A stretch of DNA of 64,000 nucleotides from Hedera helix. Its lineage: Eukaryota; Streptophyta; Magnoliopsida; Apiales; Araliaceae. Both the position numbers and the translations under genes were made by a program. A model generated the notes under the pieces. That model ran no database searches. It saw nothing but the letters and a program-made list of their open reading frames with translations, and had not been told where the DNA came from. Shown in pieces: positions 23,481-34,207 of this stretch. Positions within the stretch are counted from its first letter, which is position 1. Each line of letters starts with the position of its first letter. The DNA is taken from the NCBI GenBank assembly GCA_947179155.2, contig OX359273.1:10281501-10345500 (forward strand). The letters run 5' to 3'.

Positions 23481-24664
23481 TCCTTCACCTTTTGTTAATC
23501 AAACCTGCTACGGTAAGGGATATTATTTTCTTTCATACTCCTAAATCGAAATTTATTATGGAACTATTGCTTCTATAATTCCTGAAAATATTATATGTTC
23601 CATAATAGTTGAACTTCATTATTTCAACTGAACCTTCCTATTTACGTGAACCTTTCTATTGAATTGTAACCGTTATTCTGAACTGTGGATCTTGAATATC
23701 ATTTTTAAATTTCACTCCACATCATGTTGACAATTTGGACAATATTTGAATCTGTACAAAGTAAACTTCCGATACTTATTGTTATCATATTTCTTCTGTT
23801 CATCATTTATATCATTTTAATCATCCAAAAATCAAGCTGTTGTGAATATCTGTGGCCGGGGGCACAGATGTGATATATTTGTTGAACAGATGATAGGTTA
23901 AAGGCGATATAATAGGTTAAAGACGATACATCTGTTCGGTGTCTTTTATGGCACGTGGTGAATGTTCTCTTTGGCCCGTAGTGCAAAGATGAACTGTTGT
24001 TTGGTATGATTATGACCAAAGGCTGAATCTGGTATAATCATGACCGTTGGTGTTATATTGAATGTCTTTGGCCCGTAGTGCAAAGATGAACTGTTGATCT
24101 GCATGATTATGATCAGGAACTGTGAATTTGTATTATCTTGACTAATGATATTTCAGATGATAAAAGTTGATGATGTTTTTCCTAAAAAGAAAACCGAGTG
24201 GACATTATAGTCTGCATTATTCTTCTAATAGATTACTCATTCCGCTGCTATTATTGATCTGAACGTTGTTTAAGAATTTAACTGCAGTTTTTGATATAAA
24301 CCTTGTAGTCTATTGTATTCTATCAAGAACTCAACTGTTGAAGACTAATGATAATTTATTTGTCATTATCTTAGTCATGATATTCTTTACTGGGCTATTT
24401 GAGCTCACCCTTTCTTTTGTTCCATTGTTTTTCAACAGGAGATGAAAACATAACAGGGTCTAGCCGGGGAATGGAGTGAGGGTCCGAGGAATAGTTATCA
24501 TAGTCTTCACGTTTTGTAAAATAGTGTGGCAATAATAGTGAAGACTTAGTTGTGTATTATTATACACTGTATTGTTGTACGTTGTGCTTTGTTGTAGTAA
24601 TTTTGTTGTAGTCTTTTGACGATTCAAGTTTGGGCTGTGTGGGCCCAGATTTGGGGGCGTCACA

Positions 24665-24680
24665 GTTGGCATCAGAGCTT
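24665..24680 (+). promoter_or_regulatory. Primer-binding site of the chromovirus
   Basis: Directly after the LTR end, GTTGGCATCAGAGC resembles the TGGTATCAGAGC initiator tRNA-Met site with one change (C for T). Confidence 0.85.
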
Positions 24681-24863
24681 AGGGATATGGTCTTTAATGG
24701 AGATCTGGGGTAGAACTAGGAGGGGAGAGACGAATAGAATCAGTCACTAGTGTGTCCTACCTAAAATAGATTTTATTATCTAATGAGTCGATTTGAATGT
24801 AGGAACATGAAGTGATGAGTCAGTTTATTTGAACTAACATTTATTTTGTGACCACAGTTTAGT

Positions 24864-27800
24864 ATGGCATCTGGAAATCAAGAGGTTAACTATGGAATGC
24901 CTGAAGCAAATGTAGCCGAGAATCAAGAGGCCCCAAACAATCCTCCTGCCAACTCAGGAAATAATGTTCCTGATAACATGATGAACGATGGATTCTTTAG
25001 GAATTTCATGCAGTTCATACAGAATCAAGGAAGAGGAAATCCAGTCAATAATAACGGTAGAAACGCTGGCAATTTGAGGATGGTCACTGTTAAGCAATTT
25101 AAAGAATTAGGACCACCTGAATTCCACGGGAAGCCTGACCCACTCAAAGCGGAGGCATGGCTAAAGCAGACGACAAAAATACTTGATGTCTTACAATGCG
25201 CTGATGATCAGAAGGTGCCATTTGCCACTTTTATGTTACGAGGTGAGGCGGACCATTGGTGGGAAGCGGTAAAACGTATCCAACCTTCAGCACTCGAAAT
25301 ATCTTGGACAGAATTCGAAGAACTGTTTAATGAGAAGTATTTTCCAGAAAGCATCCGCCATATGAAAGAGGTGGAATTCATTAAGCTGGAGCAGGGAAAC
25401 ATGACAGTCTCCCAATATGAAGCCAAGTTTGCCGAGTTATCTCGCTTTGCCACCCATCTTGTGGATGACGAAGCACGAATGAGTCGAATGTTCCTGAGAG
25501 GTTTGAGACTCAAAATTCGTCAACAACTTAGTTCTCATAAATTCAGTTTGTATTCAGATGTTGTAGATAGGGCTCAAAGGGTGGAGCAAACAGATGAAAC
25601 ATTGCAGCCAAGAGTTAATGATCAGCATAGAGAAAGGAGTGACAACAACCACAGGAACGAGAACCATCGAGGAGGTAACCAACACTTCGGTGGTAATTCC
25701 ACACCAAATAACAGAAGAGGAGAATCTAGTGGGAACAATTTCAAAAGAAAGAGATTCCATAATAATTATGGAAGGGCACCAGCACCAGTACCAACACCAG
25801 CACCGACCCTAGTTTCAAGGGGAGAAGATCGACCACCAGTGAGATGCTATAGGTGTGGTCAGGAAGGTCACATCAGCCCAAACTGTACACTGCAGTCCAA
25901 AAAGTGCTACAGTTGTGGGAAAGAGGGTCATCTTGCGCGGTTCTGTCCTGCCACAAAATCAAGTCCAGCTGCAATGATGATACCAAAAGCTAGCGCGGAT
26001 AAGGGAAAATCTGTAGTTCAAGGGAGAGCTTTTGTTGTGACATCCCAAATGGCGCGAAACTCGAACGAGGTGATAACCGGTAAGCTATTCATAAATTCTC
26101 GTGAAGTCTACGCTTTGTTAGATACTGGCTCTACCCATTCTTTTATCTCACCTGCATGTGCTCAGCGTTTAAACTTAACTCCTGAAAATTTGGACTTTGA
26201 CTTATCAGTTGAAACCCCATTAGGAGAAATGACCATTACATCTACTGTCTATAAATCTTGCCTAGTTCAAATCAACAACCTCACATTACCTGTTGACCTT
26301 ATTTCTTTGGAGATGCATGAATTTGATGTGATTTTAGGAATTGATTGGTTGACTACCCATCATGCTAAAATTGATTGTTTTCATAAGATTATTAGTTTTC
26401 ATATTCCTAATCAACCTGTCATGCAAATTCAAGCAACTAAACCATTGAAATCTATAATTGTTATTTCTAGCCATAAAGCCATTCGTTTATTGAAAAACGG
26501 ATGTCAAGCCTTTTTAGCTCATGTCACTGATTTGAACAAAAATACGTCAAACTTGAATGATATTCCCATTGTTAATGAGTTTCCTGACGTTTTTCCTGAA
26601 GAACTTCCTGGCTTACCCCCAAACCGTGAAATTGATTTTTATATTGATCTTGAACCCGGTACCAAGCCCATTTCCAAAGCTCCCTACCGAATGGCTCCCA
26701 TTGAACTTCAAGAGTTAAAAGTCCAACTACAGGAATTGTTGGATACCGGTTTCATTCGTCCGAGTGCATCACCTTGGGGTGCTCCTGTTCCATTTGTGAA
26801 GAAGAAAGACGGGAGTATGAGATTGTGCATTGACTACCGAGAATTGAACCATGTCACCATCAAGAACAGGTACCCGTTACCTCGGATTGATGACATGTTT
26901 GATCAATTGCAAGGCGCTCAACATTTCTCAAAGATTGATCTCCGTTCTGGATATCATCAGTTAAAGGTTAAAGCTGAGGACATTCCAAAGACTACTTTCA
27001 GAACTCGTTATGGGCATTATGAGTTCTTAGTTATGCCTTTTGGACTAACTAATGCTCCTGCAGCTTTCATGGACATGATGAACCGGATATTCAAGGAACA
27101 TTTGGATCATTTTGTGGTTGTCTTTATTGATGACATCCTCATATACTCCAAGAGTCGCGAGGATCATGAACAACACCTGAGATTGATACTACAAAAGCTC
27201 CGTGAAAACAAATTATATGCCAAGTTGAAGAAATGTGAGTTCTGGCTTGAGGAGGTCGCGTTTCTTGGGCATGTGATTTCTAGTCAAGGAATATCAGTCG
27301 ATCCTGCGAAGATTGAAACGGTACTAAATTGGGAACAACCCAAAACAGTAACCGAAGTCCGAAGTTTTCTGGGTCTAGCTGGTTATTATCGGAGATTCGT
27401 AGAAGGATTTTCTCGAATCGCCACTCCATTAACGCAGCTTACTCAGAAAAGCACAAAATTCATATGGAGCGAGGAATGCGAGAAAAGTTTTCAAGAACTC
27501 AAGAAGAGACTGGTTTCAGCTCCTGTTCTGACCATACCATCAGGATCAGGAGAATTTGTTATCTACAGCGATGCTTCTGGCAAAGGTCTAGGCTGTGTCC
27601 TTATGCAACATGGAAAGGTTATAGCCTACGCCTCTCGACAACTCAAAGATTATGAGAAAAATTATCCTACTCATGATCTAGAGTTGGCAGCAGTCGTTTT
27701 CGCGTTGAAGATCTGGAGACACTATTTGTACGGAGAAAAAATGGATATCTATACGGATCATAAAAGTCTCAAGTATTTCTTCACCCAGAAGGAACTCAAC

Positions 27801-29510
27801 ATGCGACAACGACGTTGGCTTGAGCTGTTAAAGGATTATGACCACACAATCCAGTATCACCCGGGAAAGGCGAACGTTGTAGCTGACGCTTTGAGCAGAA
27901 AATCTTATGCAAGTACAAGTGCACTGCTGACAACACAAAAGTGTATTTTGTACGACTTGCAAAAGATGGAGATAGAGCTAAAGACACCAGGGACCCACTC
28001 GAAGATTGCTCACGTGCGAGTAGAACCAACTTTAATCGATAAAATTAAAGCTGCTCAAGCTACCGATCCGGAACTGATAAACATGATAAAGAAAGTACAA
28101 GAAGGTGTCATTCCCGAAGCAAGAATCGACGAGAAAGGAATACTTCGAGTCAACTCTCGACTCTGTGTTCCTAACGATCCTGAATTAAAGCATAAAATCA
28201 TGATGGAGGCACACAACACGCCGTTTGCAATCCACCCAGGAGGTACCAAGATGTATCGAGATCTTCGACATACATTTTGGTGGAACAATATGAAAAGAGA
28301 GATTGCGGAGTTTATCTCAAGGTGCCTAACTTGTCAACGTGTCAAGGCAGAACATCAAGTTCCTAAAGGTCCATTACAATCACTTGAAGTTCCCGAATGG
28401 AAGTGGGAACACATCAATATGGACTTCGTGACGGGTCTTCCAAAAGTTTCTCAAGGCTTAGATGCAATTTGGGTGATCGTAGATACATTGACCAAATCCG
28501 CTCATTTCTTGCCTATACGAGAAAACTTTTCACTTGAACGTCTTGCCGGTATGTACATAAATGAGATCGTGAGATTGCATGGCATGCCAGTTTTCATAGT
28601 TTCTGATCGAGATCCTAGATTCACTTCACGCTTTTGGATCAGTCTACAAAAAGCTATGGGCACTGAACTACGTTTTAGTTCTGCATACCATCCTCAAACG
28701 GACGGACAATCGGAAAGGACGATCCAGACCCTCGAAGATTTTTTGAGACTTTGTGTATTAGACTTCAAAGGAAGTTGGGATAAGTACTTGCCGTTGGTGG
28801 AATTTTCTTACAACAACAGTTACCAAGCAAGCATAGGCATGGCTCCATTCGAGGCATTGTATGGAAGGAAGTGTCGCTCTCCAATATGTTGGAATGAGGT
28901 AGGAGAAGCAAAATTGTTGGGACCCGAGTTGGTACGCTTGACGACCGAAAAGATCCAAATGATCCGACAACGAATACAGACCGCACAAAAACGACAAAAG
29001 AGTTATGCTGATCTTCATCGGAGAGACGAAAGTTTCAACGTCGGAGATCATGTATTCTTACGTGTTTCTCCATGGAAAGGGGTTACGAGATTCGGAAAGA
29101 GAGGAAAGCTCAACCCTCGATTTATTGGCCCATTTGAAATCCTCGATCGAATAGGAACCGTAGCCTACAGACTAGCCCTACCACTAAGTATGTCTCGCAT
29201 CCATAACGTTTTTCACATATCTATGTTACGTAAATATGTGAAGGACCCAAACCACGTCATTGAGTTAGAACCAGACGTTATAGCAGAGGATTTAACATAC
29301 GAGGAGGTACCTGTTAAGATCCTGGATAAGAAGGAGCAGATCCTACGCTCAATGGTTATACCTCAAGTTAAGGTTTTATGGAGGAACCAAGATACTGAGG
29401 AAATGACCTGGGAGCTAGAATCTGAGATGAAATCTAAGTATCCTTACCTCTTCGATATGTCAGGTACGTCAATTTCGGGGACGAAATTTCATAAGGAGGG
29501 GAGGTTGTAA
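24864..29510 (+). CDS. Chromovirus Gag-Pol polyprotein, intact, 1548 aa
   Basis: One uninterrupted frame from ATG 24864 to TAA 29508-29510; the stop falls inside the first bases of the 3' LTR. Domains in order: retrotransposon gag (about residues 80-230, PPEFHGKPDP, WWEAV, KYFPES); two CCHC zinc knuckles (first Cys at 328 and 348); aspartic protease (DTGSTHSF, Asp420); reverse transcriptase (about 575-800) with the FIDDILIYS active site at Asp756-Asp757; RNase H (Asp903, TDHKSLKY, VVADALSRK); integrase with HHCC finger (His1117, His1124, Cys1154, Cys1157) and DDE triad Asp1187, Asp1248, Glu1284; GPF-type module; and a chromodomain-like tail (EEVPVKILDKKEQ...VKVLWRN...MTWE). All catalytic residues are present. 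The product would form virus-like particles, copy the RNA and integrate it. The tail probably targets heterochromatin, as in other chromoviruses. The start follows the primer site by about 190 bp. Confidence 0.97.
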   Translation: MASGNQEVNYGMPEANVAENQEAPNNPPANSGNNVPDNMMNDGFFRNFMQFIQNQGRGNPVNNNGRNAGNLRMVTVKQFKELGPPEFHGKPDPLKAEAWLKQTTKILDVLQCADDQKVPFATFMLRGEADHWWEAVKRIQPSALEISWTEFEELFNEKYFPESIRHMKEVEFIKLEQGNMTVSQYEAKFAELSRFATHLVDDEARMSRMFLRGLRLKIRQQLSSHKFSLYSDVVDRAQRVEQTDETLQPRVNDQHRERSDNNHRNENHRGGNQHFGGNSTPNNRRGESSGNNFKRKRFHNNYGRAPAPVPTPAPTLVSRGEDRPPVRCYRCGQEGHISPNCTLQSKKCYSCGKEGHLARFCPATKSSPAAMMIPKASADKGKSVVQGRAFVVTSQMARNSNEVITGKLFINSREVYALLDTGSTHSFISPACAQRLNLTPENLDFDLSVETPLGEMTITSTVYKSCLVQINNLTLPVDLISLEMHEFDVILGIDWLTTHHAKIDCFHKIISFHIPNQPVMQIQATKPLKSIIVISSHKAIRLLKNGCQAFLAHVTDLNKNTSNLNDIPIVNEFPDVFPEELPGLPPNREIDFYIDLEPGTKPISKAPYRMAPIELQELKVQLQELLDTGFIRPSASPWGAPVPFVKKKDGSMRLCIDYRELNHVTIKNRYPLPRIDDMFDQLQGAQHFSKIDLRSGYHQLKVKAEDIPKTTFRTRYGHYEFLVMPFGLTNAPAAFMDMMNRIFKEHLDHFVVVFIDDILIYSKSREDHEQHLRLILQKLRENKLYAKLKKCEFWLEEVAFLGHVISSQGISVDPAKIETVLNWEQPKTVTEVRSFLGLAGYYRRFVEGFSRIATPLTQLTQKSTKFIWSEECEKSFQELKKRLVSAPVLTIPSGSGEFVIYSDASGKGLGCVLMQHGKVIAYASRQLKDYEKNYPTHDLELAAVVFALKIWRHYLYGEKMDIYTDHKSLKYFFTQKELNMRQRRWLELLKDYDHTIQYHPGKANVVADALSRKSYASTSALLTTQKCILYDLQKMEIELKTPGTHSKIAHVRVEPTLIDKIKAAQATDPELINMIKKVQEGVIPEARIDEKGILRVNSRLCVPNDPELKHKIMMEAHNTPFAIHPGGTKMYRDLRHTFWWNNMKREIAEFISRCLTCQRVKAEHQVPKGPLQSLEVPEWKWEHINMDFVTGLPKVSQGLDAIWVIVDTLTKSAHFLPIRENFSLERLAGMYINEIVRLHGMPVFIVSDRDPRFTSRFWISLQKAMGTELRFSSAYHPQTDGQSERTIQTLEDFLRLCVLDFKGSWDKYLPLVEFSYNNSYQASIGMAPFEALYGRKCRSPICWNEVGEAKLLGPELVRLTTEKIQMIRQRIQTAQKRQKSYADLHRRDESFNVGDHVFLRVSPWKGVTRFGKRGKLNPRFIGPFEILDRIGTVAYRLALPLSMSRIHNVFHISMLRKYVKDPNHVIELEPDVIAEDLTYEEVPVKILDKKEQILRSMVIPQVKVLWRNQDTEEMTWELESEMKSKYPYLFDMSGTSISGTKFHKEGRL
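29493..29505 (+). promoter_or_regulatory. Polypurine tract of the chromovirus
   Basis: AAGGAGGGGAGGT sits directly before the 3' LTR (TGTAAGACC at 29506), the expected site of plus-strand priming. It overlaps the last codons of the polyprotein. Confidence 0.85.
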
Positions 29511-32424
29511 GACCCCGAATTTTATGAAATACAAAATTTAATTTTTCTTCATATATATTTTTTTTGAAACAGTAAGTGGTTAAATTAACAAAATTGAAAG
29601 TTAAGGATGTTATGTGCAAATTTTATTTTGTCGGACAATATTCGCTTTGTCGGGGAATATTCGTTTGGTCGGGGAATATTCGTGCCGTACGACGGCGCCG
29701 AAATAATAAATTATTGGTGGACCCCACAACGGAATATTTGTCGGATATAGAAAACGACAGAAGTAACCTTTTTAAATAAAAATAGTCAACGGAACTGTTA
29801 AAATACCGGTGATAAAAGAATAGTAGCATACGGTAGTTTATGGTATTTTCTGTAGCACTCGGTACTCTACAGTAACACACGGTATTGCATAGTGTCTCAT
29901 ATTATTGGTCTGATAATTGACACCGTAACTGTTACGCATCATTTCATCGATAATTGTCACTGCATAATATTTTATATTATCAATTCAATAATTGTTGTTA
30001 CACAGTATTTTGCATTATTGATTTAATAATTGTCATTACACTGTATTTTATATCATTGAGTCAATAATTGTTGTTGCACTGTTTTTAAAATTATTGAACC
30101 TAATAATTGTCACAGTAACATATGCACAGTAATTCACATTATTGAATCAATAATTGTCATTACACAGTAACGTATGCTTTATTTTACATTATTGTTATCT
30201 CTATTATGATGTTATTTAAACAGTTGTATTTCATTAATTTATTGACTTGATATCTAAGAGCTAACTATACTGTATTTATAACAATTAGTCATAATAATTG
30301 AATTGATAAAGTTATTTGTTTATAATATAAAGTTAGGTGATTATTAGGTGATATGAAATGAATGGTGTAGATTAAAGTGTGAATTATTGTTGAATAATTG
30401 AATTGATTTGTTTATAATATAAAGTTAGGTGATTATTAGGTGATATGAAATGAATGGTGTAGATTAAAGTGTGAATTATTGTTGAATAATTAAATTGATT
30501 TGTTTATAATATAAAGTTAGGTGATTATTAGGTGATATGAAATGAATGGTGTAGATTAAAGATAATATAATATTTGAAATGGATGGTGTAGATTAAAAGA
30601 TGATCTTTAAATGAATGGTTTAGATTAAATGAATGATAAGATTTTTGGCTATAAATAGAAGCCTTAACTTAAGGATTTTTCATAAACTTCCTTACTTGTT
30701 CTTTCTTTCTCTCTCTAAATACTTCTTGTGAAAGTTCTCTCTAAGTGTGCTTAAGTCATCTTGAGTATTTGTGAAGATCTATAAGTATACGTGTACTGTT
30801 CAAGTTAATCAACCTCATTTAAATCAATATCCAGTCACGTGTTGAGGTAATGGATACCATCTTTTTCATCTTCCATTATTCAAACGTACTATGGTAAGGG
30901 ATTATCATTATTTGATTCTCGATAATAATATTGTTTCTTCCTTACTCATAAGACGTGTCTTTTATTTCCATGTATTAAATTGTGGGAATAACCTTACGGA
31001 GCGGATTGCCGCCTGTTGGTGAATAACCTTTCGTATTCATTCATTATTAATCTCTGAGAATAACCTTACGGAGCGGATTGCCGCCTGTTTGGTGAATAAC
31101 TCTTTGTACTCAAATTCTATTAAATTGTGGGAATAACCTTACGGAGCGGATTGCCGCCTGTTTGGTGAATAACTCTTTGTACTCAAATTCTATTAAATTG
31201 TGGGAATAACCTTACGGAGCGGATTGCCGCCTGTTGGTGAATAACCCTTTGTATTAATTTCCTTCACCTTTTGTTAATCAAACCTGCTACGGTAAGGGAT
31301 ATTATTTTCTTTCATACTCCTAAATCGAAATTTATTATGGAACTATTGCTTCTATAATTCCTGAAAATATTATATGTTCCATAATAGTTGAACTTCATTA
31401 TTTCAACTGAACCTTCCTATTTACGTGAACCTTTCTATTGAATTGTAACCGTTATTCTGAACTGTGGATCTTGAATATCATTTTTAAATTTCACTCCACA
31501 TCATGTTGACAATTTGGACAATATTTGAATCTGTACAAAGTAAACTTCCGATACTTATTGTTATCCTATTTCTTCTGTTCATCATTTATATCATTTTAAT
31601 CATCCAAAAATCAAGCTGTTGTGAATATCTGTGGCCGGGGGCACAGATGTGATATATTTGTTGAACAGATGATAGGTTAAAGGCGATACATCTGTTCGGT
31701 GTCTTTTATGGCACGTGGTGAATGTTCTCTTTGGCCCGTAGTGCAAAGATGAACTGTTGTTTGGTATGATTATGACCAAAGGCTGAATCTGGTATAATCA
31801 TGACCGTTGGTGTTATATTGAATGTCTTTGGCCCGTAGTGCAAAGATGAACTGTTGATCTGCATGATTATGATCAGGAACTGTGAATTTGTATTATCTTG
31901 ACTAATGATATTTCAGATGATAAAAGTTGATGATGTTTTTCCTAAAAAGAGAACCGAGTGGACATTATAGTCTGCATTATTCTTCTAATAGATTACTCAT
32001 TCCGCTGCTATTATTGATCTGAACGTTGTTTAAGAATTTAACTGCAGTTTTTGATATAAACCTTGTAGTCTATTGTATTCTATCAAGAACTCAACTGTTG
32101 AAGACTAATGATAATTTATTTGTCATTATCTTAGTCATGATATTCTTTACTGGGCTATTTGAGCTCACCCTTTCTTTTGTTCCATTGTTTTTCAACAGGA
32201 GATGAAAACATAACAGGGTCTAGCCGGGGAATGGAGTGAGGGTCCGAGGAATAGTTATCATAGTCTTCACGTTTTGTAAAATAGTGTGGCAATAATAGTG
32301 AAGACTTAGTTGTGTATTATTATACACTGTATTGTTGTACGTTGTGCTTTGTTGTAGTAATTTTGTTGTAGTCTTTTGACGATTCAAGTTTGGGCTGTGT
32401 GGGCCCAGATTTGGGGGCGTCACA
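29506..32424 (+). repeat. 3' LTR of the chromovirus (2919 bp)
   Basis: Near-identical to the 5' LTR and 19 bp shorter, because it has one rather than two copies of the AATAGGTTAAAGRCGATA segment near 31680. Confidence 0.95.
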
Positions 32425-33199
32425 AAAACGTTTATTTATTTTTTTCGAAAACGTCTTTCATGACATTTCAAAACCAAAATAGCCTTTTCGTCAAACGAGG
32501 AACAAAGTTCGCCAAAACTCTTTACTTTTTAAACCTCGTGTATCTAATATCCTAATTTGATTCTTTTTAGAAAATCTTTATCGTTTGCTTTATTTTTTTT
32601 GGAAAATCGTTTTATGTCGTAAATCACAACAAGCACTCAAAAAACGTGTCGGGGCTATCCATGGGCATGTGAGCCATCTAGACAACCCCAAACACCCACA
32701 ATCACATATCTTTATTATTACGGGGCCTTAACCCGATCCCGATTCGGTATCGCTTTAAGGCCCAAAATTACATATATACAATCGTGCACCATTTTTAACG
32801 ATTACATACACCCAACAATGTCCATCATCGGGAGTTGACCACGAGGATCTCCCCCCTAGGCTCACAAACACCCAACCGTTGCACAAACAATTTCTAAACC
32901 AAATCTACAAGATTGAACATCATTACATAACTCCAATATCACAAACTCAACATTTCTAACTACTTATTACCATAACAGACGATATATCACCGTACGGATG
33001 TCATCGGGGTGTTAGGAGGAGTTACGTTCCGATGGAACCCTCGCTAACAACACCTAATCCACGGATCATCATCGTACAACAACAAACTATACTACACAAA
33101 CCCAAAACACAACATTATCACATTTATATAAACAAGAAAAAATCAAAAGACACACCCATTTTCACCTTGCAATAACCCGAAACAAGCTTTATATTCAAA

Positions 33200-33770
33200 G
33201 ATTTGAGCAAACCCACAAGAATATGCAACTATCTAGCAAAAGAAAATGAAATTTCCCTCCAATCTTTCCAAACCCGAGCCCCTCCTTCTTCTTCCTCGCG
33301 ATTTTCTCTCTCCAAAATCTCTAACTTTTCTCTCTTTTCTTTGCTCTCGGGTGGAAATGGCCGCTCTATAGGCATTTCCAGGCAGCCGCAGGTGCATCTG
33401 CGGCTGGGCGGCAAGCCGCCTGCGCCGTTTCCCCGGCTGTCGTGTGCCGTCTCCTCGAGCCGTGCGAAACCTCGAAAGTCGTTGGCCGCAGATGCATCCG
33501 CGGCTGTCTGGCTTGTTTTTCTCGATTTCCGTGCCACGCGGTCTTAATTCGCCAATTTCTGCGGTATTATTTTGGAAGGCTGTATTTTTGCAATCCGGAA
33601 ATCCCTGGGCAACGTGCCATATTGTTCTGGGAGGCTAGTTCGGAGGGCTGTGACTTGATATAGAATTTGATAATTGTGCCTGGCTTTCAGGGGGCGCTGC
33701 CCCCTTTCCACCCCCGCCAGCTCACCGGCGAGCTGGGCAGCCGCTCGCTCACCGGGGAGCGAGACCCCCG
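33200..33770. repeat. GC-rich palindrome-containing part of the LTR-like unit
   Basis: GC content rises sharply. Two imperfect 20-bp palindromes, GCCGCAGGTGCATCTGCGGC near 33383 and GCCGCAGATGCATCCGCGGC near 33486, lie about 100 bp apart. Strong hairpins follow, such as AGCTCACCGGCGAGCT near 33719 and GCTCGCTCACCGGGGAGCGAG near 33743. The open frames here on both strands are by-products of composition. CTCTATAGG at 33365 could be a TATA-like site. Confidence 0.65.
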
Positions 33771-34015
33771 AACATCGTAAGCGCAGGGGGCAGTTCGTCG
33801 TCTTGGCGGTCAGATCTGGCTTCGTCTGGGTCGACCGTGTGTCCTGCCTCAACTGACCTGATGCTCGTTGTTTGTCTTGGCAGCTTTGATCGCCAGCCGT
33901 CGGGGCGGCCTCGTGTTGGGGTCCACCTTCCTTTTCCTATGTCTGGTCAGATGACGACTTTACCCTCCTGTCAGGGTTAGTAGAGAGGTGCAAAATTCGG
34001 GTGTCTACATATAGC

Positions 34016-34123
34016 CTAAGGAAGGAGTTGAGTTTTGCTAAATGGGTGATGTGAGACTAAGTTTTGTGGGACTAAGGATATATTAGTAACCAATGTGGGA
34101 AGGAAAAAACTTGGGTCATTACA
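34016..34123 (-). repeat. Right (5') LTR of the gag-only element, second part
   Basis: Resumes with CTAAGGAAGGAG after the 6-bp repeat TATAGC and ends GGGTCATTACA, matching the end of the left LTR at 13690-13797. Confidence 0.9.
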
Positions 34124-34207
34124 TAAAGTTTATGGGACAACTTGACATTGAATTACAAATTAGAGGATCAATTTACATTTCAGCCATACTGCATTATCCC
34201 TTGCTAT

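Larger units (their letters stand above)
21727..24664 (+). repeat. 5' LTR of the chromovirus (2938 bp)
   Basis: TGTAAGACCCC...GGGGGCGTCACA. The TATA box GGCTATAAATAG is near 22869, so U3 covers roughly the first 1.2 kb and R/U5 the remaining 1.8 kb. Three tandem 92-bp repeats (22536-22790) precede the TATA box. Four ~73-bp repeats (23208-23480) follow it. Confidence 0.95.
21727..32424 (+). mobile_element. Full-length Tekay/Del-type chromovirus, 10.7 kb, TSD AAAAC
   Basis: A complete Ty3/Gypsy element: 5' LTR 21727-24664, primer-binding site, one gag-pol frame, polypurine tract (AAGGAGGGGAGG at 29493-29504) and 3' LTR 29506-32424. AAAAC lies on both sides (21722-21726 and 32425-32429). By eye the LTRs differ by four substitutions (23072/30851, 23179/30958, 23787/31566, 24191/31951) and one 19-bp tandem indel near 23900. 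With usual plant rates that suggests an insertion tens of thousands of years old. The chromodomain-like tail and long LTRs place it with the Tekay (Del) chromoviruses. Confidence 0.95.
21008..34009. mobile_element. LTR-like unit of ~2.3 kb (Ogre/Tat-like), split by the chromovirus
   Basis: The unit runs from TGTCGACGCCGGG to GGGTGTCTACA. TATAGC on both sides (21002-21007 and 34010-34015) is present once in the undisturbed left LTR. After removal of the chromovirus and its duplicated AAAAC it measures about 2.3 kb and has no polyprotein, which suits a solo LTR. The GAGTCGCCA segment near 21163 and the GTGTCTACA end resemble Tat/Ogre-type Gypsy elements, from memory of that group. A second, truncated copy of its last 248 bp is at 53714-53961. 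A 6-bp duplication is slightly unusual; alternatively the TSD is ATAGC and the end is shifted by one base. Confidence 0.7.
12338..34123 (-). mobile_element. Gag-only LTR retrotransposon (outer element of the nest), TSD TAAAG
   Basis: The outermost element of the nest runs right to left. Its left (3') LTR is 12338-13797. Its right (5') LTR starts at 19341 and finishes at 34123, after interruption by the 21008-34009 insertion. Both LTR copies start TGTAACAYCCC and end GGGTCATTACA on the plus strand. TAAAG flanks the whole unit (12333-12337, 34124-34128). The primer-binding site complement GCTCTGATACCA is at 19325-19336, and the purine tract (complement of CCTCCCCCTT) abuts the left LTR at 13800-13810. 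Between gag and the purine tract there are only about 100 bp, so pol is absent. Either it belongs to the gag-only class known in plants (TR-GAG) or it lost pol by deletion. Confidence 0.85.

Noticed and set aside
33203..33856. Several open frames of 60-114 codons on both strands
   Set aside because: They lie in the GC-rich part of an LTR-like unit, overlap each other on opposite strands and have no recognisable domain.
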